Source of the DNA: Prostheceraeus crozeri
Lineage: Eukaryota; Platyhelminthes; Polycladida; Euryleptidae
Assembly (NCBI GenBank): GCA_907163375.1
Contig: CAJQUW010015589.1
Location: forward strand, 124,001 to 188,000
DNA: 64,000 nucleotides
Direction of reading: 5' to 3'
Made by a program: the position numbers and the translations under genes. The notes beneath the pieces are model-generated. The model was given only the letters and a program-made list of their open reading frames with translations. It did not search any database and was not told the origin of the DNA. This document shows, piece after piece, positions 48,346 to 60,231 of the stretch (its first letter is position 1; every line of letters starts with the position of its first letter).

Positions 48346-49046
48346 GCTGCTGTGTTGTTGTTCGCTGGCGGGCAATTTTTGTTGTTATTTCTGTAGTTAA
48401 GTTGCACCGCGAGAGCCCGGAGTTCTTCTAACAGCTGCTGAAGATGTCGTACGTGTTGTTGTTGGTAGTTGTGATTGTGTCAATTTCTCATCGTTTCTAA
48501 TTTATACCAATTTTTGAGACTTGACGATAAATCCACTTTCTTTTAAAAATTGAAAGAGTTTCCTTTAATCTCTGCCCGCTAGCTTTCGACCCGACTTCAT
48601 TTCGTTCTTATCACGGATTTTATAATCTCCTTTTTGAACATGGACCATTAATCAGTTTTCATATCTTTTCTATCGTCGTTTTTTCTGTCATCAACAATCA
48701 CGTTATTCGCACATTGAATTTCTTTCTTCTGTCAGTTTATTAATCGATTTATTCGCATCTCATCTCTCTCTCTCTCTCAGCGTTTGATTCTTTTCTGACC
48801 GTTAATTTTCTCTTCTTTCTTTTTTCACGAAATATTGAATATCTCGTTTACGAAACGAAAATGGCGTAGACTGACCGGTTACACATATACATGTACACAA
48901 GAAATATGAACTATGAACATGAGAACGCACATATGAACGACGCAGGAACAACGAGAATAGGATAAGGGCACATGGGTTAGATTGAAACGAACAAATGTTA
49001 GATACATTAGCATAATACACTACACGCGACATGAAATTATCGGAAT
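48346..49046. other. Intergenic/intronic with CT microsatellite
   Basis: T-rich on the plus strand; a (TC)n tract lies at about 48763-48779. No gene supported. Confidence 0.45.
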
Positions 49047-49160
49047 TGAATCTTATTATGGAATTGGAATTGAATTGAACTGTTTCGACTGGAATTGGAA
49101 TTGGAGTTGGAATTGAAATTTCTGCTCTGGAATTGGAATTGGAATTTAAAAATTTCAGTG
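49047..49160. repeat. GGAATT-type imperfect repeat, cluster 2
   Basis: At least ten copies of GGAATT/GAATTG hexamers with interruptions. Together with cluster 1 at 46730-46790 it brackets the hAT element at 47062-48337 at a distance of 0.3-0.7 kb. Possibly simple-sequence expansion, possibly ends of a larger unrecognised element. Confidence 0.6.
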
Positions 49161-50067
49161 GAATTTTTCCAGCTCTGGTTACAATGTTTCTCAGGGAAGA
49201 AGGTTCGAATTATTTACGTATTTTTCCCTACTGGACAGTTCAGCATGTAGTTCCTCACAGTCATCAATATATTGCAAGCAGGACACATTCAGCTCTTTTT
49301 ACATCGCTCTTGAGTCAATCGCTTAAGTATGAATAATGTCTGCATGCGAACTTGGTCACCTTAAATATGCGTGGATACCGCGTTCCTTCTGCATTATTGC
49401 AATAAAGCGGATAAGCGCTAGCTACCTCATGCTGAGACCATAAGCCACCACGGTTGTCAAAGACAATCATTCCAGAGTACAATTGAATACCTAAACTTGT
49501 TGATTTCCTTAAGACAATCCTTGCATGGTCACTGAACAGACAATGATGGATAATTTTCAGATTGAATTACTACGCAACAACGCAAACGTATTCCTTGTAC
49601 TTGACTGCACACGACATATAATCAATCTACGCGTCAGTGATGTGATTTAACGGAGCATCACAAAGCATTAGACCTGGACAACTGGACATAAGAACGTCAC
49701 ATTCTATGTGTCAATTGTAACTGTTCTGCAATATAATTGACATGAGATGCTGAACCAATTGGCTATTGTTTGAAAATATCTTTAAATCTGGTGACTTACA
49801 GCATCCGATCAGTGACTCAGTGGGCTTAGCAACAGACCGTCATGACTTTGGCGAATGTGTTCAAGTTCAGAATTATCTCTACTCCATTATATAGTATTAT
49901 CTTATGTAACCATGTAAACAAAATAGACAGTTTCAGTCGAATTTTGTTCATGTTGATTAGTTAAAGATACCGTGATTTCACCTCGATACCATCACATCAT
50001 GCGACAGTCACTTTCCAGCAGTCAATTCACAGCTACCATAATGGCTGAATGCAGTCTTAAAACTTGG
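49161..50067. other. Intergenic/intronic, no gene seen
   Basis: No coding frame, splice pair or repeat recognised. Confidence 0.45.
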
Positions 50068-50140
50068 TTGTCTTCGTGGTACAGCAGCTAAGGACTTGAC
50101 CGTACGATCCTGAGGCTATGTAGTTTGAGTCCCCACAAAA
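50068..50140 (+). repeat. tRNA-like sequence (SINE head or tRNA relic)
   Basis: TCTTCGTGGTACAGCAGCTA has A-box character and AGTTTGAGTCCCC has B-box character, about 40 nt apart. The acceptor ends do not pair, so it is not a functional tRNA gene. It differs from the SINE families at 1-10 kb, 12.5 kb and 53.5 kb. Confidence 0.5.
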
Positions 50141-50256
50141 TGTCGCTGAAAGTAGAATCGGTATGCGAATGAAACTAATTCAACGTTGTGAAGGTCTGAT
50201 AATGCCCGAAGCGTTCAAACTCCGATCGGAGGTAGTGACGTCATAGCTATACAAAT

Positions 50257-52779
50257 TAGGGTTTAAAATTCGAGAATCTCGGTTCTCGAAAAACCGAGAA
50301 ATTGGCTCCGTTCTCGATTCTCGAATTTTCTCAACCGAGAACCGAGATTTATTTTTTTGAGGGATTGTCTTTCCCTCTCAGTCCATGTGTGTGATCGCAG
50401 TAACTATTGACTGACAGAAACAGTAATGAGCATGAATAAGGAAGATACTATGATAAAAGTTCTGCGTGCGCACGTTTTATGTCTGACCTTGTGAGTGTGA
50501 TCCACAGCGATAAAATTGTTTTGTCTGCGTTGGTTGGTCTAGGCAATTCTTCTCTGTGGTGTGATCTGTGTTATTGGGACGATAGTAATATGATGTATAC
50601 TGCAGTGTTTCAAGATAATCTGAGTCATGCCTGAACAATGCAGCGCCAAGAAAGCGCACGCGCGATGTGTGTCATCTGTTTGAAAGTTTACGTAGACAAG
50701 TCGAGCTCATCACACACTGACTTATTTATAATTGGTTTTTTCCATGGTCACGCTGTCAATTGAATCATTACATTCTCTCTCTTAGTATGGCAGCAAACAA
50801 GCGCTCAAACCGTTCATTGTGTTGACAGTATTTTGATCACACATCTTTCGATAAAGCCAAATGCAAATTGTGCCCCACTCCCAATCTAAGTGTGATACAA
50901 TGCAAAGACAATGCAACAACGGGAATGATTCGACATTTGAAATCCAAACATGACACTGACATCGCAGAGGAGAGCAAGTGATTACGTGATACAGCATCTT
51001 CTACCAAGAAATTAAAACCGAACATGGATATTAAATCATACTTTGAAAAGGGGACATTATCATGTATTGTTGCGAAATTAGCCGCATTGGACGGGTTTTC
51101 AATCAATGGAATTACCAACGGTACGTTTATTCGAAAAGCAATATCAGATAAGGGCTTTGTCCTACCTAAGTCTCCTCAATGTGTTATGAGACTTGTTCAT
51201 CAGGAATATGGTATTGTCAAGAAACGTGTTATCGATATCCTCAGAGAGAGGAAAATCAGGAAGGAAAAGTTTTCATTGTCGTGTCATGAACACACTTCCT
51301 TGCGAAACCGGCGGTATTTGAACTTAAATGTTCATTTATGTGGTGGATCTTTCTTTAATCTGGGAATGATCAGAGTTCGTGGATCTGCTAATGCTGAAAT
51401 TTTGATTGATTTAATCAGCGAAAGACTATCTGAATTCGAAATTTCTTTAGAACAAGGCATTGTCGCTGTGGTAACTGACGGATGCTCCATGATGGTGAAA
51501 TTTGGTAAGCTAGTAAGTGCGGAACATCAAGTATGTTTAGCACACTCATTGCAACTCTCTGTTCGTGACATTTTGTATACTACAACAGCTTCTGTCAATG
51601 AAACTGACCATATTTTATTGGATGAATCAGAAGATGATTGCTGTAGCAGTGATGAGAATTCGATACTTCATTGGATTTTGAGACATCAGTCAAAGAGGTG
51701 AATCCCTTAAAGCCTTCATTATCCTCTGTGATTAGTAAAATGAGAAAGATTATCCGTACTTATCGTAAATCACCACCAAAGAATGATGAACTGCAAAAGT
51801 TTGTCCGAGCTGAGCATGGTGTTGAGATGCAATTGATTCTTGATTGCAAAACTAGATGGAATTCATTAGTTGATATGACAGATCGTTTTCTCAAATTACG
51901 AAAATGTGTTTCTCTCGCTTCTGTTAGTTTGAAGGTACGATTCGACTTATCAGATACAGAAATTGCTTTATTAAAAAATATTGTTGAGACTTTGAAACCA
52001 TTGAAACTGTCTTGAGGCTCTTTGTCGCCGTGACGCCACATTACTTTCTGCTGATGGAATATTGAAATTCTTGATGGACGAATTGAACAGCCACAACTCA
52101 CCACTAAGCAGAGTTGCGAGATGCTGTTTATAGGCGAGTGAAGGACCGTCGAAATTCCTTATTGTTTGAACTAATGAGTTATCTGAACTATCCAAACAAA
52201 TTCACCGTCACAGAGGTGAAACTTTTTTCTGCGACATCTAAAGCTTCAATTCAAATCTCTGCTCACGCGGTTATTTAATGAATCTTGTTCACCAGATGAA
52301 GTTTATACAGACCAACATGACGATCAACCGCCTCTGCAGGATACTTCGTCTCTTATGGACAAACTTAAGGACGCTATAATAAAATCGACTTAAGGTAGAA
52401 GCGAAACTTCATCTGTGCAAGTTTCAGCGATTGGGAAAGAGCTTGCACTTTTCGAGTCTACAACTCAACGTACGAAGAACCTTCAGCTATTGTTCGAAGC
52501 ACTTTCATCTGTTCCTCCGACATCCACTGAGTCTGAAAGAGCCTTTTCTTCTTTTGGACTATTCGCAACAAAACTCAGATCTCGATTAAGTGACAAAAGC
52601 ATCGATAATTTGTGTTTTCTTAAAAGATTTTATAAGCAAAAGTTATAGGCTAAATATAAGGAAACAAAACTGATGGAAAATTTCTCGCTTTTCTCGTTTC
52701 TCGCTCGATTCTCGGTTTTAATTCAAAGTCAGTCTCGGTTCTCGGTTATCTATGAAAACCGAGAAATATGAAAACCCTA
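50257..52779 (+). mobile_element. hAT element with BED-finger transposase (decayed)
   Basis: The terminal sequences are TAGGGTTTAAAATTCGAGAA at 50257 and, in reverse complement from 52779, TAGGGTTTTCATATTTCTCG. Each end carries multiple TCTCGGTT(C/T)TCG-type subterminal repeats, several within 90 bp of each terminus, probably transposase-binding sites. The length is 2523 bp. The flanking octamers (ATACAAAT and AAAATGTG) do not match, so the target duplication is not confirmed. It contains the broken transposase described separately. Confidence 0.85.
50787..52648 (+). pseudogene. hAT transposase pseudogene with BED zinc finger
   Basis: A start codon at 50787 opens a frame that meets TGA at 50823, continues through a BED-type finger (QYFDHTS..CKLC..HLKSKH, Cys2/His2 spacing), meets a second TGA at 50979, and then stays open from 51024 to 51701: DIKSYFEKG, then VVTDGCSMMVKF and CLAHSLQLSVRDIL, the last two typical of the hAT RNase-H-like core. 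A frameshift near 51680 moves the reading into the frame of 51671-52015 (CKTRWNSLVDMTDRFLKLRK). Several more shifts follow. The C-terminal dimerisation block PTSTESERAFSSFGLFATK with SDKSIDNLCFLKRFY lies at 52415-52648. Two stops and at least three frameshifts make it inactive. Both early stops are TGA, as expected from C-to-T decay at CGA or from a lost Trp codon. Confidence 0.88.
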
Positions 52780-53517
52780 AAAATGTGTGGGTAATACGAA
52801 TATGCGACTAGAGGTGATGTTGATATTTATCTCATCATGCCGTATTCACCGGGTGCAACCTGATAGAGATGAAATTGGTGATGAATTTGAATGCTCCATT
52901 GATGTGACTGGCTAGCTGACACATAGCATCGTAATTACTTTTATTACTTTTTGACTGAATAGGACTTATTGTAGAATCAATTTTTGCAATTAATTCGCCT
53001 AGTGTAAATAAAGGTGGATTCCACTTCCAAGTGGACTTACCAGCTGCTGAAGTTAGAAATGGAATTAACGGTCCGGTTCGTCAGAATATAGACTTGAATT
53101 CATGCTATGTTAATTGGAAAACTGATATATTAGCGTGAAATTCTAGACTATTTAAAGTAGATTATCCATGGGCAAGTGCATAAAGGAAAGATGATATCTG
53201 ACACTGTCTATCATATGCTTTGTTTTCTAAGCGAGAAGAAATAAACAATGAAACATCAATGAGCATTAAGTTTCTCTTGATAAGTAAAACAATGACATGG
53301 GATAAATTCAAAAGTCTTAGATTAAAAGGTATACAGGGTGAAGGCGAAAATTCATAAGTAAAACCTAGGTAAATTACCGGGCATGATCACCCTATATTAT
53401 TTTGAGAATGCAATCAACTTATCTCGTATCTCCAAATCTCACCGATTGTAATTGCTATGACAACTGATGTTATGGCGAGGACTTGATCCTGTCAATTGAT
53501 GCCGGTCGCGTATAAAC
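52780..53517. other. Intergenic/intronic, no gene seen
   Basis: No coding frame, splice pair or repeat recognised between the hAT element and the SINE. Confidence 0.45.
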
Positions 53518-53700
53518 GGTCGTAGCTCAGATGGTAAAGCGACAGGTCTAAATAACATAGGGTTGTATGTTCGAGTCCTGCCAGATGTATATCTTTTGCA
53601 TGGTAATTTGATCTTAAATGTATCTCATTTCATTCTCATGGTATCGTCCAACCCAGCCAACGGCGGAATAACGGACGTATGTTATGATGATGATGATGAT
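53518..53700 (+). repeat. tRNA-derived SINE with (TGA)n tail
   Basis: The head GGTCGTAGCTCAGATGGTAA contains a strong A box, and GTTCGAGTCCTG near 53568 a strong B box. A unique body follows, ending in a pure TGATGATGATGATGAT tract (about 53683-53700), a common way for SINEs to end. The acceptor arm does not close, so it is not a functional tRNA. Only one copy is in the window. Confidence 0.75.
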
Positions 53701-56668
53701 CCTAACTAAATGTGAATCAAAGAGATGTTCAAGTAATATCTCATAAAATCATGTTAAGCACACAAACTGCTACAAATGATGTCCTCTTGAATACACAAGT
53801 TGAAGAGTTGAGAGAATCGATCAAATAAAGGAAGACAGGCAAACTTAATTACTACTTTAACTTAAGCCACTTAATAATCTCGGTATCATTAATTGCCATA
53901 GTGAGGTGACAGTTCGACCGTGTACAGAACTTATTGCTTGCGCACTCTTACGACTTGAGATAGTAAGTGGATTTTCCCAGACGAATAGAAATTTTGAGTC
54001 TTGCGATAAGGGCACCAGTAAATGAATCAGTTATCAACTCTTTTCATTTGACAGTGCACTCATCAGTCAAACCAGATTTCTAAATTCCTAATCGACCGAC
54101 GGCTTTTTACTGTCAAATTTTGGATATCACGAATGACTGCGTAAATCCTCGGAATGAGAAATACCAGTTCATTCACGAACTTCCCCAACACTGCTATAAA
54201 CCAAGTGAATGGGCCATTCCAATCTATAGAAGCTGAGGAAATAAAGTGATCTGAATCAGATCCAAGAGACTCATTGTTTATTTCCCTAGCGATAAAACAA
54301 ATTTTCGTAAGATATTAAGTAAGAGATTGTCAAAATGGTTGAAATTAGAAAATGACAGAATCCATTACACAGGAAACGTCAATTTCCGTGACAATCACAA
54401 AGTGTCATCAGCAACTGAATGGTTTTGCATTAAAATGTTGAATTTGAAGCGGGAGTTTTACAACTTATATTGCTCCGCAGCACGATTACCGACATTCAGG
54501 AATTTTATTTCCAAACCGACTCTGAAGCTATGGAATGAGATGAAAATGCATTGAAATACTAATTCTTTCAACATATCAACAAAAACGTCGATAAATCACA
54601 GGAGTTTGAGATAAATATGACCGGGCCAATGCATCTGAACCATCCTCCGTTTCCTTTCGCAGGAGTGGTTCGCGAACTCGAGGTGGATGCCACATTTTGT
54701 CACATGATGTTTTCAAATTGTCACATTTTGTCACATCGGACCACCACTGCGTTCAGTCAATTTTCCAATCAATACCCATCCAAAGCAGATCATTCCGTTC
54801 ACCGTTTAAACGAGTTATCACCCCGTTCCGTTCATTCTAAGTATAAAGCTGATGTTCAATTGCTCTTTTCAAGTCAAAATAATTATCGATTAACTGATAA
54901 ATTCATTTTCTGTGCATTAATAAATGCATTTAAGAGATGATCAATGAAGAAGGTTAATATAGAGGTTGAGAAAAACGAGAATAGTGTCGAAGTGCCTTCT
55001 CGTGCGAGTTATGACCGTAACGAAAGATTGGCCTACACATGGACAAAAACTCAGTTATCGGAGCAGACTGATGCGCACAATCTATAACTGCATTAACTGT
55101 CTATGACTGAACGTTGATAGTTTAAGTCTCATTGGCGGCGTTGATAGTAGGATAGCGATGTTCACGGTTTTCGGCAGCCGTGTTACTTAAAGCCTAGACA
55201 ACAGAGATGGACGGTACCTTATAGATCGGAATGAATGGAAAGGACTTGTGATATTTGTATACATCCACTGATTTCAGTATTTAAGTCGCTCCATGAATTC
55301 GCGAATAAGGGTTGGATACAATATCCACATAACCTTTCATTGGATTTCTTCGTTTAATCAGCGTTAAGTTTGTTCAAAAAAGCTTTTAGAGATAGAAATT
55401 ACGTCACAAATGACGATGCGTTTCGGATGCAATGATGTAAATGCTGGTTTCCCATGAGACACATATCGCAATCATTGTCATAGGATTAGTTCAAACATCA
55501 TTAAAAGATAATATTTTAACGAAGTAGTGATGGCTAAATTGCAATTGTTAAGGTACAATGACATAATTAGGTAAACAGCATTCTTTGACGTTCACATTTC
55601 TGTCACTCAAATTCCAAATCTAAACAGACAAATCGCAAGCATCAAGTAAAAATAAGTGATTTTGTTCACTGCAGAGCACGCAAACTTGTTATCAACGAAG
55701 ATTGAAAAGTAATGATTAACATTAGAAAATATAAAAAACATGTTAACTTAAAATCATGTATTAAGTCTCAGGAGAATCAGTCATACAGTGCAAATGCGTC
55801 CACTATCGAATGATTATTGATTAAGTATGTAAGTGGAGGTTTCATCAGCCATCAATTTTTCACATTCAACAAGAAGAATTCTCGGCAAATGTAGATCCGA
55901 TAAAGCATTGTGTTTTGAGCCTCATTTTGCTGTTTTTTCATCTCTGAGTATAGTATATTCGGGGGACTGTCACGTTCAATGAAAAAACGGGCCGACATCT
56001 TTTGAGCCTATAAACCCAATTTTAAGCAGTTTCTTAAACTTTTTAAACCACATTTTGACATGCATACAAAGGAAAAGTGGCATCATGTTTGATTGTGAAG
56101 AATATGAAAAGAAGCTTCAAAAATATAACTATCAAGTATTAACAAAAGATGTCCCACTTTTCTGTTTGATTTCTAAAAGTACCATCTATATCATTCAAAC
56201 AGCGAATCACAGTTAAACATTTGCTACTGTAATGAAGGTTGAATCTAGTTATGAGCATCCAATAGACTACCTTTTGACTGTCAATCGATTTCAGAAGAGT
56301 TGAACGAAATCTTCGTGGTGATGCTCGCTTTGTGGGATCTAAAACATTTATATTGGGATTTTGTGTTACGTCCGACAAATTGAGCAACATCCATCACAAA
56401 AAATGACGGAATCAACAAAATGAATGTACTTCTATTATGCTTGTTGTCATGATGTAAAAAGTGCATTGACCGTGCATTACAAAAGAAATATAAAATCTGG
56501 GAATATGCCAAATGCTTATTTAGATAGAAAAAATAAAAAGTTGTCAAATTATACATATTGTTATGTTAAGTTCCGATATGTATTTCATTGACCACCGGTC
56601 AATATCATCAGGGAGTATAAAAAGATAGTGACTTCATAGCATGAACTAAGTGTAGATTTCAAAATGAT
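53701..56668. other. Intergenic/intronic; one weak exon candidate
   Basis: A strong acceptor-like CCGTTTCCTTTCGCAG near 54645-54661 is followed by sequence open in more than one frame; the longest runs to a stop at 54940 and includes a duplicated CACATTTTGTCACAT (about 54690 and 54723). No donor or protein motif fixes it as a real exon. The rest of the stretch is featureless. Confidence 0.35.
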
Positions 56669-58120
56669 ATCGATATTGATAAGGGCTTACAGATTGCATC
56701 TAGTAAAATAAGAAATCTTTGTAGTCGTTCATCTCAGCCCGGCTGTTTAACTTGGGTTTACACTTATCTATTTAAACAGCTTCACGGAGTCTGAGATTTG
56801 CACTATCATTGTCCCGACCAGTGATATTAACTTTGATATTGTGTGTCTGTGTATGTACTATGTATTCACGAGTTATATCTATACATGTGGCGTTACACCA
56901 AAAAGGCTTCAAGGCCACATCACAGATATTGGTAAGACAGTATTAGTCATAAAATAAAATAAAAGCCATTTCAGTTCTCGCAACACCAGTGTTATATGTG
57001 CTGATCGCTGGAGGTTGTTCACAAGGCGGGCGGAAGCATTTATCGCAGATTGATGACGAGAAGTATCACTTTCCGGCAGACCGGACAGAAGACCTTGGCT
57101 ATACAATAGTCAAACCTGTAAAATACAAGTCTGACAATCAGAGTAGCTGTAAGCGATCGGCGAATTGAGCGAATACTACATAAAACGCCAAAACACGCTG
57201 CTGATGTTTTCGAAATGTGAGAATTGGAAGCCAACGCTGAGTCTAAAGTAACTCCAAGACAACGAAGACTGTCGACTGGATGTGCCAAGTGATTTCGAAT
57301 ACGCATCTGAGAAGGCAAATGCTTGGTCATACGCTGTTTTGTCCAGCACCACATGAAGTTGGTCCTATTTGAGTTCAATTGAAGGCTAAAGGTCCTAAGT
57401 CCATGGTCAAGAGACATAACACACGCGAACATGTCGGAAACAAGAGACTAGTCATTTGATGAGCTGCAGCAACCATAAACTTGCATGTCATCAGCAAAGA
57501 CGTGTATAATCAATTTGCACTAGAAGGATGATGACCATCATGTAGAGCTTAAGGAGGAAGGGCCCGAGAACTGACCATTGAGGAATGGCACTGGATACAG
57601 CAACTACGCTAGAAGAATCACCACTTAATCTGTACCACATGAAATTGACGCAAAGATAAGATTCGAACCGCTGCAGCGCCAGAAAGAAGAGGATAGTCGC
57701 TTCAGGAGGATAGAATGATCCACCGTATCGAAAACACGTGATGTGATACCGTATATTGCGTGAGTATGTATCAATACAAGACAAGAGATTATGCTTCCAG
57801 AAAAATATCGCATATAATTATAAAATCACATGTATGAAATGTCAAAAATTTTGCATTGGAAGCTCAATGAGACGATTACATAGGCTATAGGGTTAAACAT
57901 CACCTTACCATCAACCACTTATCTGTATAGACACCTTCAACTCACGCAGTATCGAAGTTGATATCATTGTCCGAGACAATGATAATGCAAATGTCAGACT
58001 TCGTGAAGCTGATTATATGGATAAGTGCAGACCCAAGTTAAACAGCCGGGTTGAGATGAAAGACTACAGATATTTCTTATTTTGCTACATGCAATCTGTA
58101 GGCCCTCATCAATATCGTAG
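56669..58120. repeat. Inverted repeat of ~178 bp enclosing a LINE
   Basis: Left arm 56669-56845 and right arm 57942-58120 are reverse complements with roughly 86% identity by eye. The best block is CGGCTGTTTAACTTGGGT, shared exactly, plus ATTGCAT..AAAATAAGAAAT. The interior holds a 5'-truncated LINE on the minus strand. The arms are not part of the LINE reading frame. They may be terminal inverted repeats of a DNA transposon into which the LINE inserted, or an inverted duplication. Confidence 0.75.
56880..57735 (-). pseudogene. 5'-truncated CR1/jockey-type LINE reverse transcriptase
   Basis: On the minus strand the coding relic begins abruptly with FDTVDHSILLKRL near 57730 (reverse transcriptase palm). 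It continues with FESYLCVNF, SSSVVAVSSAIPQWSVLGPF (the Gly of PQGS replaced by Trp), the catalytic box VFADDMQVY at about 57480-57502, then LQLNSNRTNFMWC, DSLRCLGVTLDS, SIRRSLTATLIVRLVFYRFD and the C-terminal INASARLVNNLQRSAHITLV near 57000. Pieces lie in at least three frames with several stops. The endonuclease and the N-terminal half of the polymerase are absent, as in a typical 5'-truncated retrotransposed copy. The motif series fits CR1/L2/jockey-like clades; the exact clade is not resolved. Confidence 0.85.
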
Positions 58121-58659
58121 TTTAACCTCTTCCTGAACTTCGCTGGTGTATAGATATACTCTTAGGAAATCTGTTTAAATAAATCAACAGCAATTGTGTA
58201 AAAAATAGATGCATTAGACTACCTCTTGGTAGCCAAAAGAAAGGCTTTCCCTCTCATCCAATACGCATGCAAGGTACTAGCGAATGATTTTTTTTCAACG
58301 CTGCACTGCCACTGCGCAGAAGAAACAAGTGCGGTTTTGGTTGAAACATAAACAAAAATCATTTTAAGAAGAAGCTCAAATCCAGCTATCAATAAAAATA
58401 GTTGATTAAAAATGCAAAAAATCTCCCGCTTAACCGAAGAGCTTTACATGTGTTGAAGATGTCTTTTCAAGATATTTCTCCCGCTCAAGCGAAATTCTCG
58501 TTTATATGCCTCCCGCTTATCGAATTGCACTGCACAAAATTACAACGTCTCAATCCGAGAAATATTGTAAATAGGATAAAAGCTGAATAATATAGCAAAA
58601 TTCGGGGAACATTGTTTATTACGAACTTATTACAATTACGATTGTTTATTACGATTGTT
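58121..58659. other. Intergenic/intronic, no gene seen
   Basis: AT-rich; contains TCCCGCTTAACCG/CTCCCGCTTATCG-like short repeats around 58422-58520 but no recognised element. Confidence 0.4.
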
Positions 58660-59160
58660 TGTTCCCTTTATATTTCGTCGCCCTCGTTTTCGAAACTCAT
58701 CCAGTGTTGCTCTGACCTCGATGTCCAAGGTCTTAATCATGCCCTGCGCCATGACTGCTTGAGTGGCATAATTGGGCTAGAATGCATTCTGCAACTTTTC
58801 CGCATATTTCGAGAGCAGTTTATTTCCTGTCGTCAGCAGGTGGTTGCTCTTAGCCTTCAATTTGGCTTCCCTTTCTTTCAACTTCTGCTTTCTGCGAGAA
58901 TTTTTGAAACCGAGGACTATCCAAAATGGCATTTCTTGTGCCGCTTTCTACATTTTCCTTTTCCGTCAAATCTCACTTCTTTCCTCCTCCACATGCCTCT
59001 GCACTTCTTCCTAACGCAATTTACAAGTTCGATCAGCTTGGTTCCCAAGGAAGATACACTCCTTTGTGATGGGATCTTGATCCTACAAGAGCAATTCCTG
59101 ACGCAACGCCGCTGCCTCGATGTCATTATGGCAGCCTCATTCCAACTTGTCTGCTGAAAC
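58660..59160 (-). pseudogene. Decayed coiled-coil coding sequence
   Basis: In one minus-strand frame the sequence reads like a charged helical protein interrupted by stops: DIEAAALRQELLL, a stop, DQDPITKECIFLGNQADRTC, a stop, EEVQRHVEEERSEI, two more stops, then SRRKQKLKEREAKLKAKSNH, LLSKYAEKLQNAF, a stop, and TLDIEVRATLDEFRKRGRRN. The single frame maintained over about 165 codons with six stops suggests a point-mutated pseudogene and not chance. The 181-codon open frame on the plus strand is its Phe/Leu-rich antisense shadow. The parent protein is not recognised; it could come from a host gene or a transposon accessory protein. Confidence 0.5.
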
Positions 59161-59428
59161 GTGATGCAGTTTCTGATCATCAAGAAAGCCCTCCATCACA
59201 CTATTTCCGTGTGACAATGACAGTACTTTTGCAAGATTGCCCACCTGTCAGCACCTCGTTTCTCTGCGATCATTCTTTAATTTAAAATGCCTACAGGTGA
59301 CCGCAATCCAGAAATGATAAAACATTTGCTATGAATGTGCTTTAAATATTGGCCCTCTACAGTATTTTGATATCATCCAAGAGAAAATGGATATTTTATT
59401 AGAAATTAGGCGTTGACAATATTTTCAG

Positions 59429-59449
59429 CATCTGCTGAAAGAAGATTTG
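59429..59449 (+). CDS. Candidate 21-nt microexon, plus strand
   Basis: TTGACAATATTTTCAG is a good acceptor and GTAAGTCAATG a good donor; the 21 nt between encode HLLKEDL in phase 0. The next candidate exon at 60118 also begins in phase 0. Support is from splice-site shape and phase only. Confidence 0.3.
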
Positions 59450-60117
59450 GTAAGTCAATGCAGGCAGTTTTGATTTGCAAAGATTGTAACAGACAGCACC
59501 ACACGACGATTACAAGAAAGCTGTTATGTTTGTTATTCGTTTCATCCAGATGTAAAGAAAACCGATCACAACTTCTCGCATCAGAAAGTACATGTTCTTG
59601 GACAAATGGGCATAATGCCTCACGATTCAGATAGTCTGCTCAAAGTGCTTAATATGCACCGCTTAATAATGTAAGGCATACAACTGCGTATGTACGAACG
59701 CACACCGATGTGGACGACAGCTGAAAGAAAGATTGTATTTAATATCTAATCATGTTAATGTAGGCCGACTGAAATAATAAATGACGCCATCAAGATGCAC
59801 AACTGAATTTCAAAAAGGGGCCGGTGATAATCAACAGGGCAGACCACATTGAACAGCTGATAGCCCAACAAATAAGTAAATAAGTAAAAGACAAAGCAAT
59901 CGCTCTTTGTCAAAAAATATGATGCTGTCAACCATTCATTGAGGTCATCTCTGATTACAATCATTCTTTCAGCACACAATGGCAGGATATTTCATTAATA
60001 CACATCACTTGCCGGCAAGCCAACAAACCGCACAGTCGATAACGATAGTGCTTGATGATGAAAGATATAATAGCCTTAAAGTACTGTAATTGACCAAATT
60101 CATTCTCCTGTCTGCAG

Positions 60118-60192
60118 CCCGCGCAAGCTAAATCTGACAGCTATGAAGATCAAGAACGATTAGAAAAAATCGTCGAAGAAGTGATTTGTTAA
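60118..60192 (+). CDS. Candidate terminal exon, plus strand
   Basis: A strong polypyrimidine tract and acceptor (TTCATTCTCCTGTCTGCAG) is followed in phase 0 by 24 codons and TAA. The encoded tail contains PAQAKSDSYEDQERLEK and then IVEEVIC, a charged amphipathic helix with a good protein-like composition. No AATAAA lies close downstream. The protein is not recognised. Confidence 0.35.
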   Translation, partial: PAQAKSDSYEDQERLEKIVEEVIC

Positions 60193-60231
60193 ATAGTCAC
60201 CCACAGAAGATAATCGCAACCTGAAAATCTC

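Noticed and set aside
50823..50981. TGA read as tryptophan (variant genetic code)
   Set aside because: One TGA could replace Trp in the BED finger, but the other stands at a position without expected Trp, and other stops (TAG, TAA) occur in the same fossils; ordinary decay suffices.
53518..53590. Functional tRNA gene
   Set aside because: A and B boxes are good but the acceptor stem does not pair and a SINE body with a (TGA)n tail follows.
58612..59157. 181-codon plus-strand open frame
   Set aside because: Phe/Leu/Ser-rich composition is what the complement of a Lys/Glu-rich coiled-coil sequence gives; the minus-strand relic explains it better.
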